The notes beneath the pieces were generated by a model that worked only from the letters and a program-made list of their open reading frames with translations, did not search any database and had not been told where the DNA came from. A stretch of 64,000 nucleotides of DNA from contig NZ_FPEI01000005.1 of assembly GCF_900117415.1 (NCBI RefSeq), forward strand, positions 496,001 through 560,000, read 5' to 3'. Source of the stretch: Hyphomicrobium sp. CS1BSMeth3. GTDB taxonomy: Bacteria > Pseudomonadota > Alphaproteobacteria > Rhizobiales > Hyphomicrobiaceae. The stretch's first letter is position 1. Each line of letters begins with the position of its first letter. Both the position numbers and the translations under genes were made by a program. Shown here in pieces: positions 9,720 through 17,860 of the stretch.

Positions 9720-10469
9720 ATGGCCAACACAATTGATCTCAAGGGCAGGATTGCCGTCGTCACCGGCGGCGCACAGGGCATCGGCCGCGCCATCGCCGAG
9801 CGCTTCATCGCCTCGGGCGCAAAGTTGGCGATCTGGGATATGGATAAGCCTCTTGCCGACAAGACGGCCGCCGCCCTCGGTCAGGCATCCAAGGCTTATG
9901 CGGTCGATGTGACCAATCCGGAATCGATCGAAGCCGCCGTGAAGGCGACGCTCGCCGACTTCCAACGCATCGACATCCTCGTCAACAACGCCGGCATCGC
10001 AGGCGGCAATGCGCCGACGTGGGAGCTGCCCATCGCCGACTGGCAGCGCGTCATCCGCATCAACCTCGACGGCCCCTTCTACTGCTGCCGCGCCGTCGTG
10101 CCGACCATGATCGCGCAGAAGTACGGCCGCATCGTCAACATCGCCTCCATTGCCGGCAAGGAGGGTAACCCGAATGCCGTGCACTATTCGGCGTCGAAGG
10201 CCGGCGTGATCGGGCTCACGAAGAGCCTCGCCAAGGAACTCGCGCAGTACGACATCTCGGTGAACGCCATCACACCCGCCGCGGCCAAGACGGCCATCTT
10301 CGATCAGATGACGCAGCAGCAGATCGACTACATGCTCTCGAAGATCCCGCGCGGACGCTTCGTGAATGTCGAGGAGATCGCTGCGCTCGCGGCGTTCGCG
10401 GCTTCGGAGGACTGCTCCTTCACCACCGGCAGCATCCTCGACATCTCGGGCGGCCGCGCGACGTATTGA
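9720..10469 (+). CDS. SDR-family NAD(P)-dependent oxidoreductase
   Basis: Classical short-chain dehydrogenase of 249 residues. The cofactor motif is TGGAQGIGRAIAERF near residue 15, followed by VNNAGIAGG. The catalytic Ser lies in NIASIAGKEG and Tyr-x3-Lys in HYSASKAGVIG, with a C-terminal TGSILDISGGRATY. A strong ribosome site (GAGGAAACGCC) precedes the ATG. It is the last gene of the acid-sugar operon, so oxidising a C4 sugar acid or its precursor is a reasonable inference, but SDR substrate specificity cannot be read from these motifs. Confidence 0.9.
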   Translation: MANTIDLKGRIAVVTGGAQGIGRAIAERFIASGAKLAIWDMDKPLADKTAAALGQASKAYAVDVTNPESIEAAVKATLADFQRIDILVNNAGIAGGNAPTWELPIADWQRVIRINLDGPFYCCRAVVPTMIAQKYGRIVNIASIAGKEGNPNAVHYSASKAGVIGLTKSLAKELAQYDISVNAITPAAAKTAIFDQMTQQQIDYMLSKIPRGRFVNVEEIAALAAFAASEDCSFTTGSILDISGGRATY

Positions 10470-10470
10470 G

Positions 10471-10728
10471 CTAGCGCTTGCCCCGCGGCTTTGGACGGCG
10501 GCGGGGCAATCCACCTGCATCATTGGCAGGAATGGCGCGCGTGCTGGCCTTCAGAGCTTCACGCAGCGTCACCGGGCGGCCGTGTTTCCTGAGAAGATCG
10601 CGGAAAGCCTCGTCCGCCAGCTCCTGGATGCTTGCCAGACGATCGCGCGAAAGGCCTTCGAGCGCGCGCCACGTCTCGCCATCGAACTCGATGAGCTTGC
10701 GGACGGAGCCGTTGGTCTTCGTTGCCAT
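10471..10728 (-). CDS. Small ribbon-helix-helix-like protein of unknown function
   Basis: Unrecognised 85-residue protein. The segment VRKLIEFDGETWRALEGLSRD followed by ELADEAFRDLLRKHG fits a short strand plus two helices, as in ribbon-helix-helix DNA-binding proteins or antitoxin-like folds. The C-terminus is strongly basic (RRRPKPRGKR). It ends one base from the converging SDR stop and sits 23 bases downstream of argE on the same strand, so it may be the distal gene of that transcript. No toxin partner is visible. Confidence 0.6.
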   Translation of the reverse strand: MATKTNGSVRKLIEFDGETWRALEGLSRDRLASIQELADEAFRDLLRKHGRPVTLREALKASTRAIPANDAGGLPRRRPKPRGKR

Positions 10729-10751
10729 GCGACCTCCGCGAAGATGCGCGG

Positions 10752-11912
10752 CTATTCGCTCGCTGTATCGATCACCCGGCCCAGATACGTCAGGCAGCGC
10801 TCGAGCTCGCCGATGGCGACGAACTCGTTGGCCTGATGGGCCTGGTCGATGCTACCGGGCCCGCAGACGACCGACGAGCAACCGGCTGCCTGGAAATGGC
10901 TCGCCTCGGTGCCGTAGGGAACGGCGAATGTCTCGTTCTGCCCGACGAGCTTGAGCACCAGCGAGGTCGCCGCGGAATTCTCGCCCGACGAGAACGCCGG
11001 CAGCACGCCCGTCGGCGTCATCACGATCGCGCAATCGTCACTCACGGCCCGCATGGGCGGCAGAACATGCTCCTGCGCGTACGCGTCGAACTCGCGCACG
11101 AGCGCCGGCACATCGAGACCCGGCAGCGCGCGGATGCCCCAATTCATCTCGCAGTGCGGCGGGATGATGTTGTGCGCGACGCCGCCCGAAATCGAGCCAA
11201 CCGAGATCGACGAATAAGGCGGATCGAAGCGCGGGTTGATCTGGCGCGCCTTCAGCCGCTCCTCGATGCGGCGCAGCTCCATGGCGAGATCGGCCGCCGC
11301 GAAGATCGCCGAGGCTCCGAGCTGCGGCTTCGAGGAATGGGCTGCCTGACCGGTGATCTCCGTGCGGAAGCGATAGCCGCCCTTGTGCGCATCGACGACG
11401 GTCATGAGCGTCGGCTCGCCAACGAGCACGATACCCGGCGTCGGCAGCCTCTTGCCGAACTCGGCGATCATGGGCTTCACGCCCGTGCAGCCCACTTCCT
11501 CGTCATAGGAGAACACGATATGGAGCGGCCGCTTCAGCGCGCGCTTCTTCATTTCCGGCACCAGCGCCAGAACGCACGCGAGATAGCCCTTCATGTCGCA
11601 CGTGCCGCGGCCGTACAGGCGCCCATCCCGCTCGACCATCTCGAAGGGATCGGTGTCCCAGGGCTGACCGGCAACGGGCACCACGTCCATGTGGCCAGAG
11701 AAGGCAATGCCGCCGTCCCCGCGCGGTCCGATCGTCGCAAAGAGATTGGCGTGAATGCCGTCGTCCGAGGGGAGCAGCGTGGTCTCGACGCCGTGACCTG
11801 CGAGGTAGTCGCGAATGAACTCGGCGCAGGGCAGGTTGGTCTTCGCGCTGATGGTGTCGAACGACACCAGCTTCGCGAGCAAAGCCTTGGCGTCGGAAAG
11901 AAGGGACGACAT
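10752..11912 (-). CDS. argE: Acetylornithine deacetylase (M20 family)
   Basis: Zinc hydrolase of 386 residues removing the acetyl group from N-acetylornithine in arginine synthesis. The metal ligands appear in order: SGHMDVVP, YGRGTCDMKGY (bridging Asp), and YDEEVGCTGVKP, whose EE pair holds the catalytic base. A histidine ligand lies late, in TEASHFQAAG. A dimerisation domain occupies about residues 175-290. The presence of argJ 3.7 kb away is notable because OAT-type ArgJ can recycle the acetyl group and make ArgE dispensable. This protein might therefore be a paralogue acting on another N-acyl amino acid, although its best-known name is ArgE. Confidence 0.85.
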   Translation of the reverse strand: MSSLLSDAKALLAKLVSFDTISAKTNLPCAEFIRDYLAGHGVETTLLPSDDGIHANLFATIGPRGDGGIAFSGHMDVVPVAGQPWDTDPFEMVERDGRLYGRGTCDMKGYLACVLALVPEMKKRALKRPLHIVFSYDEEVGCTGVKPMIAEFGKRLPTPGIVLVGEPTLMTVVDAHKGGYRFRTEITGQAAHSSKPQLGASAIFAAADLAMELRRIEERLKARQINPRFDPPYSSISVGSISGGVAHNIIPPHCEMNWGIRALPGLDVPALVREFDAYAQEHVLPPMRAVSDDCAIVMTPTGVLPAFSSGENSAATSLVLKLVGQNETFAVPYGTEASHFQAAGCSSVVCGPGSIDQAHQANEFVAIGELERCLTYLGRVIDTASE

Positions 11913-11939
11913 TCAAACTCCTTGGATCATCACACTAGC

Positions 11940-12332
11940 TCAATTCAGGCTGCGCCGCGCGAACGGGCTGTCGAGCGAGAATGCGGGGATGGCGATATCG
12001 ATCATCGTGCCGTTGGTCTTGGTCATCTGGTAGGAGCCGACCATGATCCCCGACGAGGTCCGAAGCGGACAGCCCGAGGTGTACTCGAAGGACTCGCCGG
12101 GGCCGAGCACGGGCGTTTGCCCGACCACGCCCGGCCCGCGCACTTCCTCGACGTGGCCGTTGGCGTCGGTTATGCGCCAGTAGCGCGAGCGGAGCTGCAC
12201 CGTCTCGCTGCCTTCATTGACGATCTCGACCGTGTAGGCCCAGAAGAACCGCCCTTCTTCGGGAGCGGACTGCGCTTCGAGGTACTCCGGCCGGACACGC
12301 ACGCGGATCGAGCGCGTGACCTGTTCGTACAT
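11940..12332 (-). CDS. apaG: ApaG domain protein
   Basis: A 130-residue ApaG/DUF525 protein, an immunoglobulin-like fold of about 125 residues. It shows the family core [54 protein letters not shown], and GSYQM. I chose the [11 protein letters not shown] start at 12332, which matches family N-termini; an in-frame ATG eight codons upstream is possible. ApaG is linked genetically to cation resistance and Ap4A metabolism, but its biochemical role is unsettled. It is upstream of argE on the same strand, 27 bases apart. Confidence 0.93.
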   Translation of the reverse strand: MYEQVTRSIRVRVRPEYLEAQSAPEEGRFFWAYTVEIVNEGSETVQLRSRYWRITDANGHVEEVRGPGVVGQTPVLGPGESFEYTSGCPLRTSSGIMVGSYQMTKTNGTMIDIAIPAFSLDSPFARRSLN

Positions 12333-12457
12333 GGGATGAGCTCGGTGGATTGGCACGAGCGGCTGCGCGGAGCAGCCGTCACAATCTTACGAGGTCGTGC
12401 CCCTGCTTGTCTCGGGCAAATCGTGCATGGAAGGCCGGCAACGCGCCTGCTCGGTCG

Positions 12458-13693
12458 CTATTGGGCGGCCTTGGTCCCGTAGCGCTTCTCGATGTAGTCC
12501 TCGACGATCGTCTTGAACTCGCTGGCAATATTCGGCCCGCGGAGCGTCATGGCCTTGCGCCCGTCGATGAAGACGGGGGCCGCCGGCTGCTCGCCCGTGC
12601 CGGGCAGCGAAATGCCGATGTCGGCGTGCTTCGACTCGCCGGGGCCGTTCACGATGCAGCCCATGACGGCAAGGTTCAGCCCCTCGACGCCGGGATAGCG
12701 CGCGCGCCACTCGGGCATGCGCTCACGGATCATGGTCTGCACGTCGCGGGCGAGCTCCTGGAAGACCGTCGACGTCGTGCGCCCGCAGCCGGGGCAGGCC
12801 GCCACGATCGGCATGAAAGTGCGCAGGCCCATGGTCTGCAGGAGCTCCTGCGCCGCCTGGACCTCGAGCGTACGGTCGCCGCCGGGCTCGGGCGTCAGCG
12901 AATAGCGGATCGTGTCACCGATGCCTGCCTGCAGAACGATGCCCATAGCGGCTGACGACGCGACGATGCCCTTCGAGCCCATGCCCGCCTCGGTGAGTCC
13001 GAGGTGCAGCGCGTAGCGGCAGCGCTCCGCCAGCATCGAGTAGACCGCGATGAGATCCTGCACGGCCGAAACCTTGGCCGAGATGATGATGCGGTCACCG
13101 CCGAGGCCCAGCTCCTCCGCGCGCTCCGCCGAGAGCACCGCCGATTGTACGATCGCCTCGTGCATGACCGAGCGTGCGGGCTTGGGCGTGGCGCTCTTGG
13201 CATTCTGATCCATGAGGTGCGTGAGCAGCTCCTGGTCGAGCGAGCCCCAGTTCACGCCGATCCGCACGGGCTTGTTGTGCTTGAGCGCAAGATCGATGAT
13301 CGCCGAGAATTGGCGATCCTTCTTGTCCTTGAAGCCGACATTGCCGGGATTGATGCGGTACTTGTCGAGGGCCTCCGCGCACGCCGGGTTCTCGGCGAGC
13401 AGGGTGTGGCCGTTGTAGTGGAAGTCGCCGACGATCGGCACGCTGACGCGCATCTTCGCGAGCTTCTCGCGGATCAGCGGTACGGCCTTCGCGGATTCAT
13501 CGCGATCGACGGTGATGCGGACGATCTCGGAGCCGGCTCGTGCGAGTGCTGCGACCTGCCGTGCCGTGCCTTCGGCATCGGCCGTGTCGGTATTGGTCAT
13601 CGACTGAACGACGATCGGGGCGCCACCGCCGACGATCACACCACCGACGTTCACGGCATGGGTCTGGCGACGCTCAGCGGGACTTGTCAGCAT
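12458..13693 (-). CDS. ispG: 4-hydroxy-3-methylbut-2-enyl diphosphate synthase (flavodoxin type)
   Basis: The 411-residue IspG/GcpE enzyme of the non-mevalonate isoprenoid pathway. It converts MEcPP to HMBPP using a 4Fe-4S cluster. The N-terminal TIM-barrel contains [11 protein letters not shown] and [14 protein letters not shown]. The cluster cysteines are in [17 protein letters not shown] and in [22 protein letters not shown] near the C-terminus. Length and all three cysteines fit the bacterial one-piece enzyme. It is transcribed away from the AT-richer patch that begins just upstream. Confidence 0.96.
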   Translation of the reverse strand: MLTSPAERRQTHAVNVGGVIVGGGAPIVVQSMTNTDTADAEGTARQVAALARAGSEIVRITVDRDESAKAVPLIREKLAKMRVSVPIVGDFHYNGHTLLAENPACAEALDKYRINPGNVGFKDKKDRQFSAIIDLALKHNKPVRIGVNWGSLDQELLTHLMDQNAKSATPKPARSVMHEAIVQSAVLSAERAEELGLGGDRIIISAKVSAVQDLIAVYSMLAERCRYALHLGLTEAGMGSKGIVASSAAMGIVLQAGIGDTIRYSLTPEPGGDRTLEVQAAQELLQTMGLRTFMPIVAACPGCGRTTSTVFQELARDVQTMIRERMPEWRARYPGVEGLNLAVMGCIVNGPGESKHADIGISLPGTGEQPAAPVFIDGRKAMTLRGPNIASEFKTIVEDYIEKRYGTKAAQ

Positions 13694-13766
13694 GTCTCAG
13701 CCTGTTCGCTGTTGGGAAGCGCGGCTCGCGCGCCCCTGCTTGCCACACCTTCCTGTCATAGCCAAC

Positions 13767-13810
13767 TGGATAGCCTCACTCGGAAATCGCCGGCACTCGC
13801 TGGCTATCCA
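13767..13810. repeat. 9-bp inverted repeat upstream of ispG
   Basis: Arms TGGATAGCC (13767-13775) and GGCTATCCA (13802-13810) are perfect complements separated by 26 nt. They lie in the 206-bp region between ispG and the divergent unknown gene at 13900. This could be an operator or a leader hairpin; nothing further can be supported. Confidence 0.4.
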
Positions 13811-13899
13811 TACACCGGCGGGCGGGACGCCAAAGACACGACACACTCCTTGGGCTATCTTACGGCATTCTTAGCGCACTCCGGAGTTGGAGACATTCC

Positions 13900-14229
13900 A
13901 TGGACGAATCGATTATCGCCGGCCGGCTTTACGAAACCGCCGATTTCGCAGCGAGGATCAGAGGCTATAAATTCAACTCCGGCGCAGAAAGCGAAATGCG
14001 CGAGAGGGCAATGATTGCAGCCCACAATATTGCGATTCATCCCGTCAGCAAGACGAACTTGCCCGGCCTTGTGAAAATTGGCGAGCTGACTTTCGAATAT
14101 TTCGTCGAGGAGATGATGAAATCATCCGAGATCGAGAGGAGCCTCGATCCGGAATTCCCGAGCATTATCGGGACGCATACTATTCGGGACTCGATCCTCC
14201 GGTTTTGCCCTATGTGGCCCATCTGCTAG
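13900..14229 (+). CDS. Hypothetical protein in AT-richer patch
   Basis: Unrecognised 109-residue protein with a good ribosome site (GGAG, 8 nt before ATG). The body looks helical and charged (FAARIRGYKFNSGAESEMRE, then GELTFEYFVEEMMKSSEIE). The C-terminus FCPMWPIC is odd. The alternative frame over the last 80 bases reads DAYYSGLDPPVLPYVAHLLGS before a stop at the same locus, so a frameshift near 14150 is possible. Codon use is visibly less GC-rich than in the neighbours. It is followed 12 bases later by a small membrane protein gene, probably co-transcribed. Confidence 0.5.
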   Translation: MDESIIAGRLYETADFAARIRGYKFNSGAESEMRERAMIAAHNIAIHPVSKTNLPGLVKIGELTFEYFVEEMMKSSEIERSLDPEFPSIIGTHTIRDSILRFCPMWPIC

Positions 14230-14241
14230 GGAGCTGAGAAA

Positions 14242-14640
14242 ATGGCAGATAAACCGCAGCTCGAAGGATTGAAATCGGCCGCTGACGTAGCAAAGCAGAT
14301 CATCGCACTCTCGACTGGAGTTATAGCGATCACGGTCACATTTCTTGAGAAGATCGTTCAACCCGGCTCAGCCACGACCGCACGCGAAGTGCCGCGATTA
14401 TTGAAGTTCGCTTGGGGAGGCTATGGCCTATCCATCTTGTTTGCTTGCATCACCCTTATGGCCATAACCGGTACATTCACGGCGTTCGATCGCAAGGCCA
14501 ATGGCCTGCCGTTGAACGAGCAACAAGAGCGAGCTGTTACGGGTTACGAAGGCCACATCAGAATGCCGGCTGGCGCGATGGTCTTTGCCTTCCTTGGCTC
14601 ATTGCTCCTGACGATCCTTGTTGGCGTAACCTGGCTGTAG
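14242..14640 (+). CDS. Small membrane protein of unknown function
   Basis: Unrecognised 132-residue protein. Hydrophobic spans lie near residues 19-37 (IIALSTGVIAITVTFL), 53-78 and 107-131, the last ending the protein in LLLTILVGVTWL. The middle loop is polar. A ribosome site (GGGAGCTGAGAAA) precedes the ATG. It shares the lower GC content of the preceding gene, with which it probably forms a two-gene unit. No family was recognised; small three-helix proteins of this kind occur in accessory and defence islands, but no partner supports that here. Confidence 0.55.
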   Translation: MADKPQLEGLKSAADVAKQIIALSTGVIAITVTFLEKIVQPGSATTAREVPRLLKFAWGGYGLSILFACITLMAITGTFTAFDRKANGLPLNEQQERAVTGYEGHIRMPAGAMVFAFLGSLLLTILVGVTWL

Positions 14641-14667
14641 TTCGCAGGTCAGGTCTTGCTGGCAGTC

Positions 14668-15465
14668 TCACCGCCGCTGCAAGGAGAACGCCGCGGCCAG
14701 CGAGGCAAGGCAGAAGGCCGACAGGATCACAACGACCGCGGGTCCCGCAGGCACGTCCCAGGCGACTGAGAGCGCGAGACCACCGGCCGTCCCGACGACA
14801 CCGAGGCCAGCGGCCCCCATCACCATGGCCTCGGGCGTCGCCGAGAAGGGCCGCGCGGCGGCAGCCGGCATGATCAGGAAGGCAACGATCAGCAGGACGC
14901 CGACGACCTTCATCGCCACGGCAATGATGAACGCGAGCAGCATGATCAGCGCCGCCTCGGCGCGCGCCGTATTGTGTCCCTCGGCAGCGGCCAGCTCCTT
15001 GTGCACGGCAACAGCCACCAGCGTCTTCCAGAAGAGCGCGATCGCTGCCAGCACGACCGCGCCACCAACGTACACCCAGAGCAGATCGCCTTCGGTAACG
15101 GCCAGAATGTCCCCGAAGAGGTAGCCCATGAGGTCGAGGCGCTGGCCGGAGAGGCGCGCCGCCGCGATGAGCCCGAGCGCCAGCGCCGCGTGCGAAAGTA
15201 TGCCGAGCAGGCTGTCCACCGGCAGCAGTGGTTGGCGCTCGAGCACTACCAGCATGGCGCCGATCGCCAGCGAGACCACGATGACGCCGAGCGTCAGGTC
15301 GATGTCGAAGGCGATGCCGAATGCGACCCCGAGCAGGCCAGCGTGCGCCACCGTCGAGCCGAAATAGGACATGCGCCGCCACACCACGAGGCAGCCGAGC
15401 GGGGCTGCCACAATGGCGATGCCGAGGCCGGCAATGAGCGCGCGAAGCAGGAAAGGCTCCATCAT
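14668..15465 (-). CDS. znuB: Zinc/manganese-type metal ABC transporter permease (ZnuB family)
   Basis: ABC-3 family permease of 265 residues from the MMEPFLLRA start. An upstream extension in the same frame lacks family similarity and is excluded. There are about eight hydrophobic spans, with the family landmarks GSTVAHAGLLGVAFG and HNTARAEAALIMLLAF. The subfamily imports Zn2+, Mn2+ or Fe2+ with a ZnuA binding protein and ZnuC ATPase. Neither is next to it: argJ diverges on one side and the unknown membrane gene converges on the other. It is therefore a lone permease gene here, with partners presumably elsewhere. Confidence 0.88.
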   Translation of the reverse strand: MMEPFLLRALIAGLGIAIVAAPLGCLVVWRRMSYFGSTVAHAGLLGVAFGIAFDIDLTLGVIVVSLAIGAMLVVLERQPLLPVDSLLGILSHAALALGLIAAARLSGQRLDLMGYLFGDILAVTEGDLLWVYVGGAVVLAAIALFWKTLVAVAVHKELAAAEGHNTARAEAALIMLLAFIIAVAMKVVGVLLIVAFLIMPAAAARPFSATPEAMVMGAAGLGVVGTAGGLALSVAWDVPAGPAVVVILSAFCLASLAAAFSLQRR

Positions 15466-15510
15466 GGCGGAGACTTTTGGGCTGTGCCGGCCCCCCTGTA
15501 AAGGGTGAAC

Positions 15511-15523
15511 GCAATAATGTTGC
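15511..15523. promoter_or_regulatory. Short dyad upstream of znuB, possible Zur-type operator
   Basis: GCAA and TTGC arms flank TAATG in the znuB-argJ divergent intergenic region, 46-58 bases upstream of the znuB start. The AATGTT core resembles parts of alphaproteobacterial Zur boxes, but the match is weak. The context (a zinc-type permease) is the main support. Confidence 0.25.
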
Positions 15524-15646
15524 ATCCGTGTCCCGCGTCACGCGCAGAGCGCGCCCGTGCTGCAATGGCTCACGTCCGCCTTGCGCCGCTGGCATGGCAG
15601 GCAGTATTGCGTTCCCTCCTGATCCGTTTCGCTCCGGAGCCGCTCC

Positions 15647-16897
15647 ATGGCCAAAGCTGATGCCGCCGTGTCCCCGTTCGCCCCCAAGGCGCTCCCCGAG
15701 GTTCCCGTCATCGACGGCGTGCGCTTTGCGGCGTGCGAAGCCGGCATCAAGTATCGCAACCGAAAAGACCTGATGATCGCGGTCATGGACGAGGGCACGG
15801 TTGCCGCGGGCGTGCTCACCCAGTCCAAGACCTGCTCGGCCCCGGTACTCTGGTGCCGCGAGAGCCTGAAGTCAGGCCGCGCGCGTGCGCTCGTGGTGAA
15901 TTCCGGCAATTCCAATGCCTTCACGGGCAAGAAGGGGCGCGAGGCCGTCGAGATGACGGCTGACTACGCCATGAAGGCCGTCGGCTGCGCGCAGAGCGAT
16001 GTCTATCTCGCCTCGACGGGCGTGATCGGCGAGCCGCTGGAGGCGGGCAAGTTCGCGCACCTGCTCGATGGGCTCGCGAGGTCAGCGAAGCCCGATGCCT
16101 GGGCCGACACGGCGCGCGCCATCATGACCACGGATACGTTCCCGAAGCTCGTGACGCGCACCGCGACCATCGGCGGCGTCCAGGTCTCGATCAACGGCTT
16201 CTGCAAGGGCGCGGGCATGATCGCGCCCGATATGGCGACCATGCTGTGCTTCATCTTCACGGATGCGGCCATTGCGGCGCCGGCCCTGCAGAGCCTCCTC
16301 GCCGCCGGTGCGCAGAAGAGCTTCAACTGCATGACCGTCGATGGCGATACCTCGACCAGCGATACCATGCTCATGTTCGCAACGGGCAAGGCAGCGGCTC
16401 GCGGTCAGAAGGCAATTACCAGCGCCGATGATCCCGCACTGGCCGACTTCACGGCCAAGGCGCACGATCTCATGCGCGAGCTGGCCATCATGGTGGCCAA
16501 GGACGGTGAGGGCCTGTCGAAGTTCGTGACCATCGAAGTGCAGGGCGCCGAGAGCGACCGCGCGGCGCGCACGATCGGCCTCGCGATCGCCAACTCGCCG
16601 CTCGTCAAAACCGCGATCGCCGGCGAGGACCCGAACTGGGGCCGCGTCGTCATGGCTGTCGGCAAAGCCGGTGAGGCGGCAGACCGCGACCGGCTCGCCA
16701 TCTGGTTCGGCCCGCATCAGGTGGCGAAGGACGGCGAGCGCTCTCCGACGTATGTCGAGGAGACCGTCGCTGCCTACATGAAGAACCCCGAGATCACCAT
16801 CAAGGTCGACCTCGGCATCGGCGCCGGCAAGTCCACGATCTGGACGTGCGATCTGACGCACGGCTACATCTCGGTCAACGCAGACTACCGGAGCTGA
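15647..16897 (+). CDS. argJ: Bifunctional glutamate N-acetyltransferase / amino-acid acetyltransferase
   Basis: ArgJ of 416 residues, transferring the acetyl group of N-acetylornithine to glutamate in cyclic arginine synthesis, and possibly also using acetyl-CoA. The autoprocessing site is [15 protein letters not shown]; cleavage before Thr198 gives the alpha and beta chains, and that threonine is the nucleophile. Other landmarks are [15 protein letters not shown] and [16 protein letters not shown]. The start follows an upstream region shared with the divergent znuB. Confidence 0.95.
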   Translation: MAKADAAVSPFAPKALPEVPVIDGVRFAACEAGIKYRNRKDLMIAVMDEGTVAAGVLTQSKTCSAPVLWCRESLKSGRARALVVNSGNSNAFTGKKGREAVEMTADYAMKAVGCAQSDVYLASTGVIGEPLEAGKFAHLLDGLARSAKPDAWADTARAIMTTDTFPKLVTRTATIGGVQVSINGFCKGAGMIAPDMATMLCFIFTDAAIAAPALQSLLAAGAQKSFNCMTVDGDTSTSDTMLMFATGKAAARGQKAITSADDPALADFTAKAHDLMRELAIMVAKDGEGLSKFVTIEVQGAESDRAARTIGLAIANSPLVKTAIAGEDPNWGRVVMAVGKAGEAADRDRLAIWFGPHQVAKDGERSPTYVEETVAAYMKNPEITIKVDLGIGAGKSTIWTCDLTHGYISVNADYRS

Positions 16898-16938
16898 GCC
16901 ACTTGCGGGTTCACCCTGTGCGACATCACCGAATGACG

Positions 16939-16996
16939 GCCGCGGGCATGGCATGACGGCAAGAGGCGATAGCACCTCTTCCCAGCAGCCCGCGGC
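16939..16996 (-). repeat. 58-nt structured intergenic repeat, copy A
   Basis: On the minus strand this element begins GCCGCGGGC and ends GCCCGCGGC, a perfect 9-bp outer stem. Inside is a second stem AAGAGG/CCTCTT. Copy B at 36019-36076 has the same length, identical outer arms, an identical ten bases after the 5' arm, and the same TGCCAT next to the 3' arm, but an inner stem GGAAGG/CCTTCC. The inner stem is thus kept by compensatory changes. Copy A fills the space between the converging argJ and SDR stops and could act as a two-way terminator. Confidence 0.8.
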
Positions 16997-17002
16997 AGAT
17001 AA

Positions 17003-17782
17003 CTAACGCGCCGTCCAGCCGCCATCGATCGAGTAGTTGGAGCCGGTGATCGAGGCCGCCGCATCGCTCGCGAGGAACGCCGCAAGCGCGCCAATTTCCT
17101 CGATCTCCACGAAGCGCCCTGTCGGCTGCGGTTCCAGCAGCTCCTTCTGCGCCTGGGCCTCAGGAACGCCCCTGCTCTTGGCGAGGTCGGGAACCTGCTT
17201 CTCAACGAGCGGCGTCTTCACGAAGCCCGGCGAGATCGCGTTCACCGTGATGCCCGCCGTCGCCAGCTCGAGCGCGACCGTCTTCGTGAACCCAGCGAGG
17301 CCGTGCTTCGCCGAGACATAGGCCGACTTGAACGGTGACGCGACGAGCGAATGCGCCGAGCAGAGATTGATGATGCGGCCCCACTTGCGCTTTTTCATGC
17401 CGGGCACAGCGGCGCGCGTCGTATGAAACGCCGAGGTGAGGTTGATCGCGATGATCGCGTCCCACTTCTCGATCGGAAACTCCTCGACGGGCGACACGTG
17501 CTGGATGCCGGCGTTATTGACGAGAATGTCGACCGAGCCGAGCTCGCGCTCGCATCGCTCCACCATCTCGGCAATCTGATTGTGACGCAGCATATTGGCG
17601 GGGTCGTAGACCACGCGCGTACCTGCGGCTGATACTTCCTTGGTCGCAGCCGCGATCTCGGCCTCGCTGCCGAGTCCATTGATCATGACGTTCGCGCCGG
17701 CCTTCGCCAGCGCCGTCGCGATCCCGAGGCCAATCCCGGACGTTGAGCCCGTCACAATCGCATTCCGACCCTTTAAGCTCAT
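17003..17782 (-). CDS. 3-hydroxybutyrate dehydrogenase-like SDR
   Basis: Short-chain dehydrogenase of 259 residues from the MSLKGR start; the frame extends upstream without homology. It has VTGSTSGIGLGIATALA, VNNAGIQHVSPVEEFP, INLCSAHSLVASPFKSAYVSAKHG with the catalytic Ser, Tyr and Lys, and a C-terminal SNYSIDGGWTAR. The NAGIQHVSPVEEFP and SPGFVKTPLVEKQ segments match D-3-hydroxybutyrate dehydrogenases, which interconvert acetoacetate and 3-hydroxybutyrate with NAD. The CoA transferase upstream on the same strand would fit ketone-body or hydroxy-acid metabolism, but that link is an inference. Confidence 0.85.
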   Translation of the reverse strand: MSLKGRNAIVTGSTSGIGLGIATALAKAGANVMINGLGSEAEIAAATKEVSAAGTRVVYDPANMLRHNQIAEMVERCERELGSVDILVNNAGIQHVSPVEEFPIEKWDAIIAINLTSAFHTTRAAVPGMKKRKWGRIINLCSAHSLVASPFKSAYVSAKHGLAGFTKTVALELATAGITVNAISPGFVKTPLVEKQVPDLAKSRGVPEAQAQKELLEPQPTGRFVEIEEIGALAAFLASDAAASITGSNYSIDGGWTAR

Positions 17783-17860
17783 GATCTCGTGCTCCGTCCC
17801 TGTCGCTGTCCGAGTTCGCCGCACGTACTAGTAGTACCCCAGCCAATAGCAATAGCGCCA

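Noticed and set aside
10722-12482. 586-codon open frame on the plus strand
   Set aside because: It runs opposite argE and apaG, has an Arg-rich shadow composition, and no ribosome site or domain.
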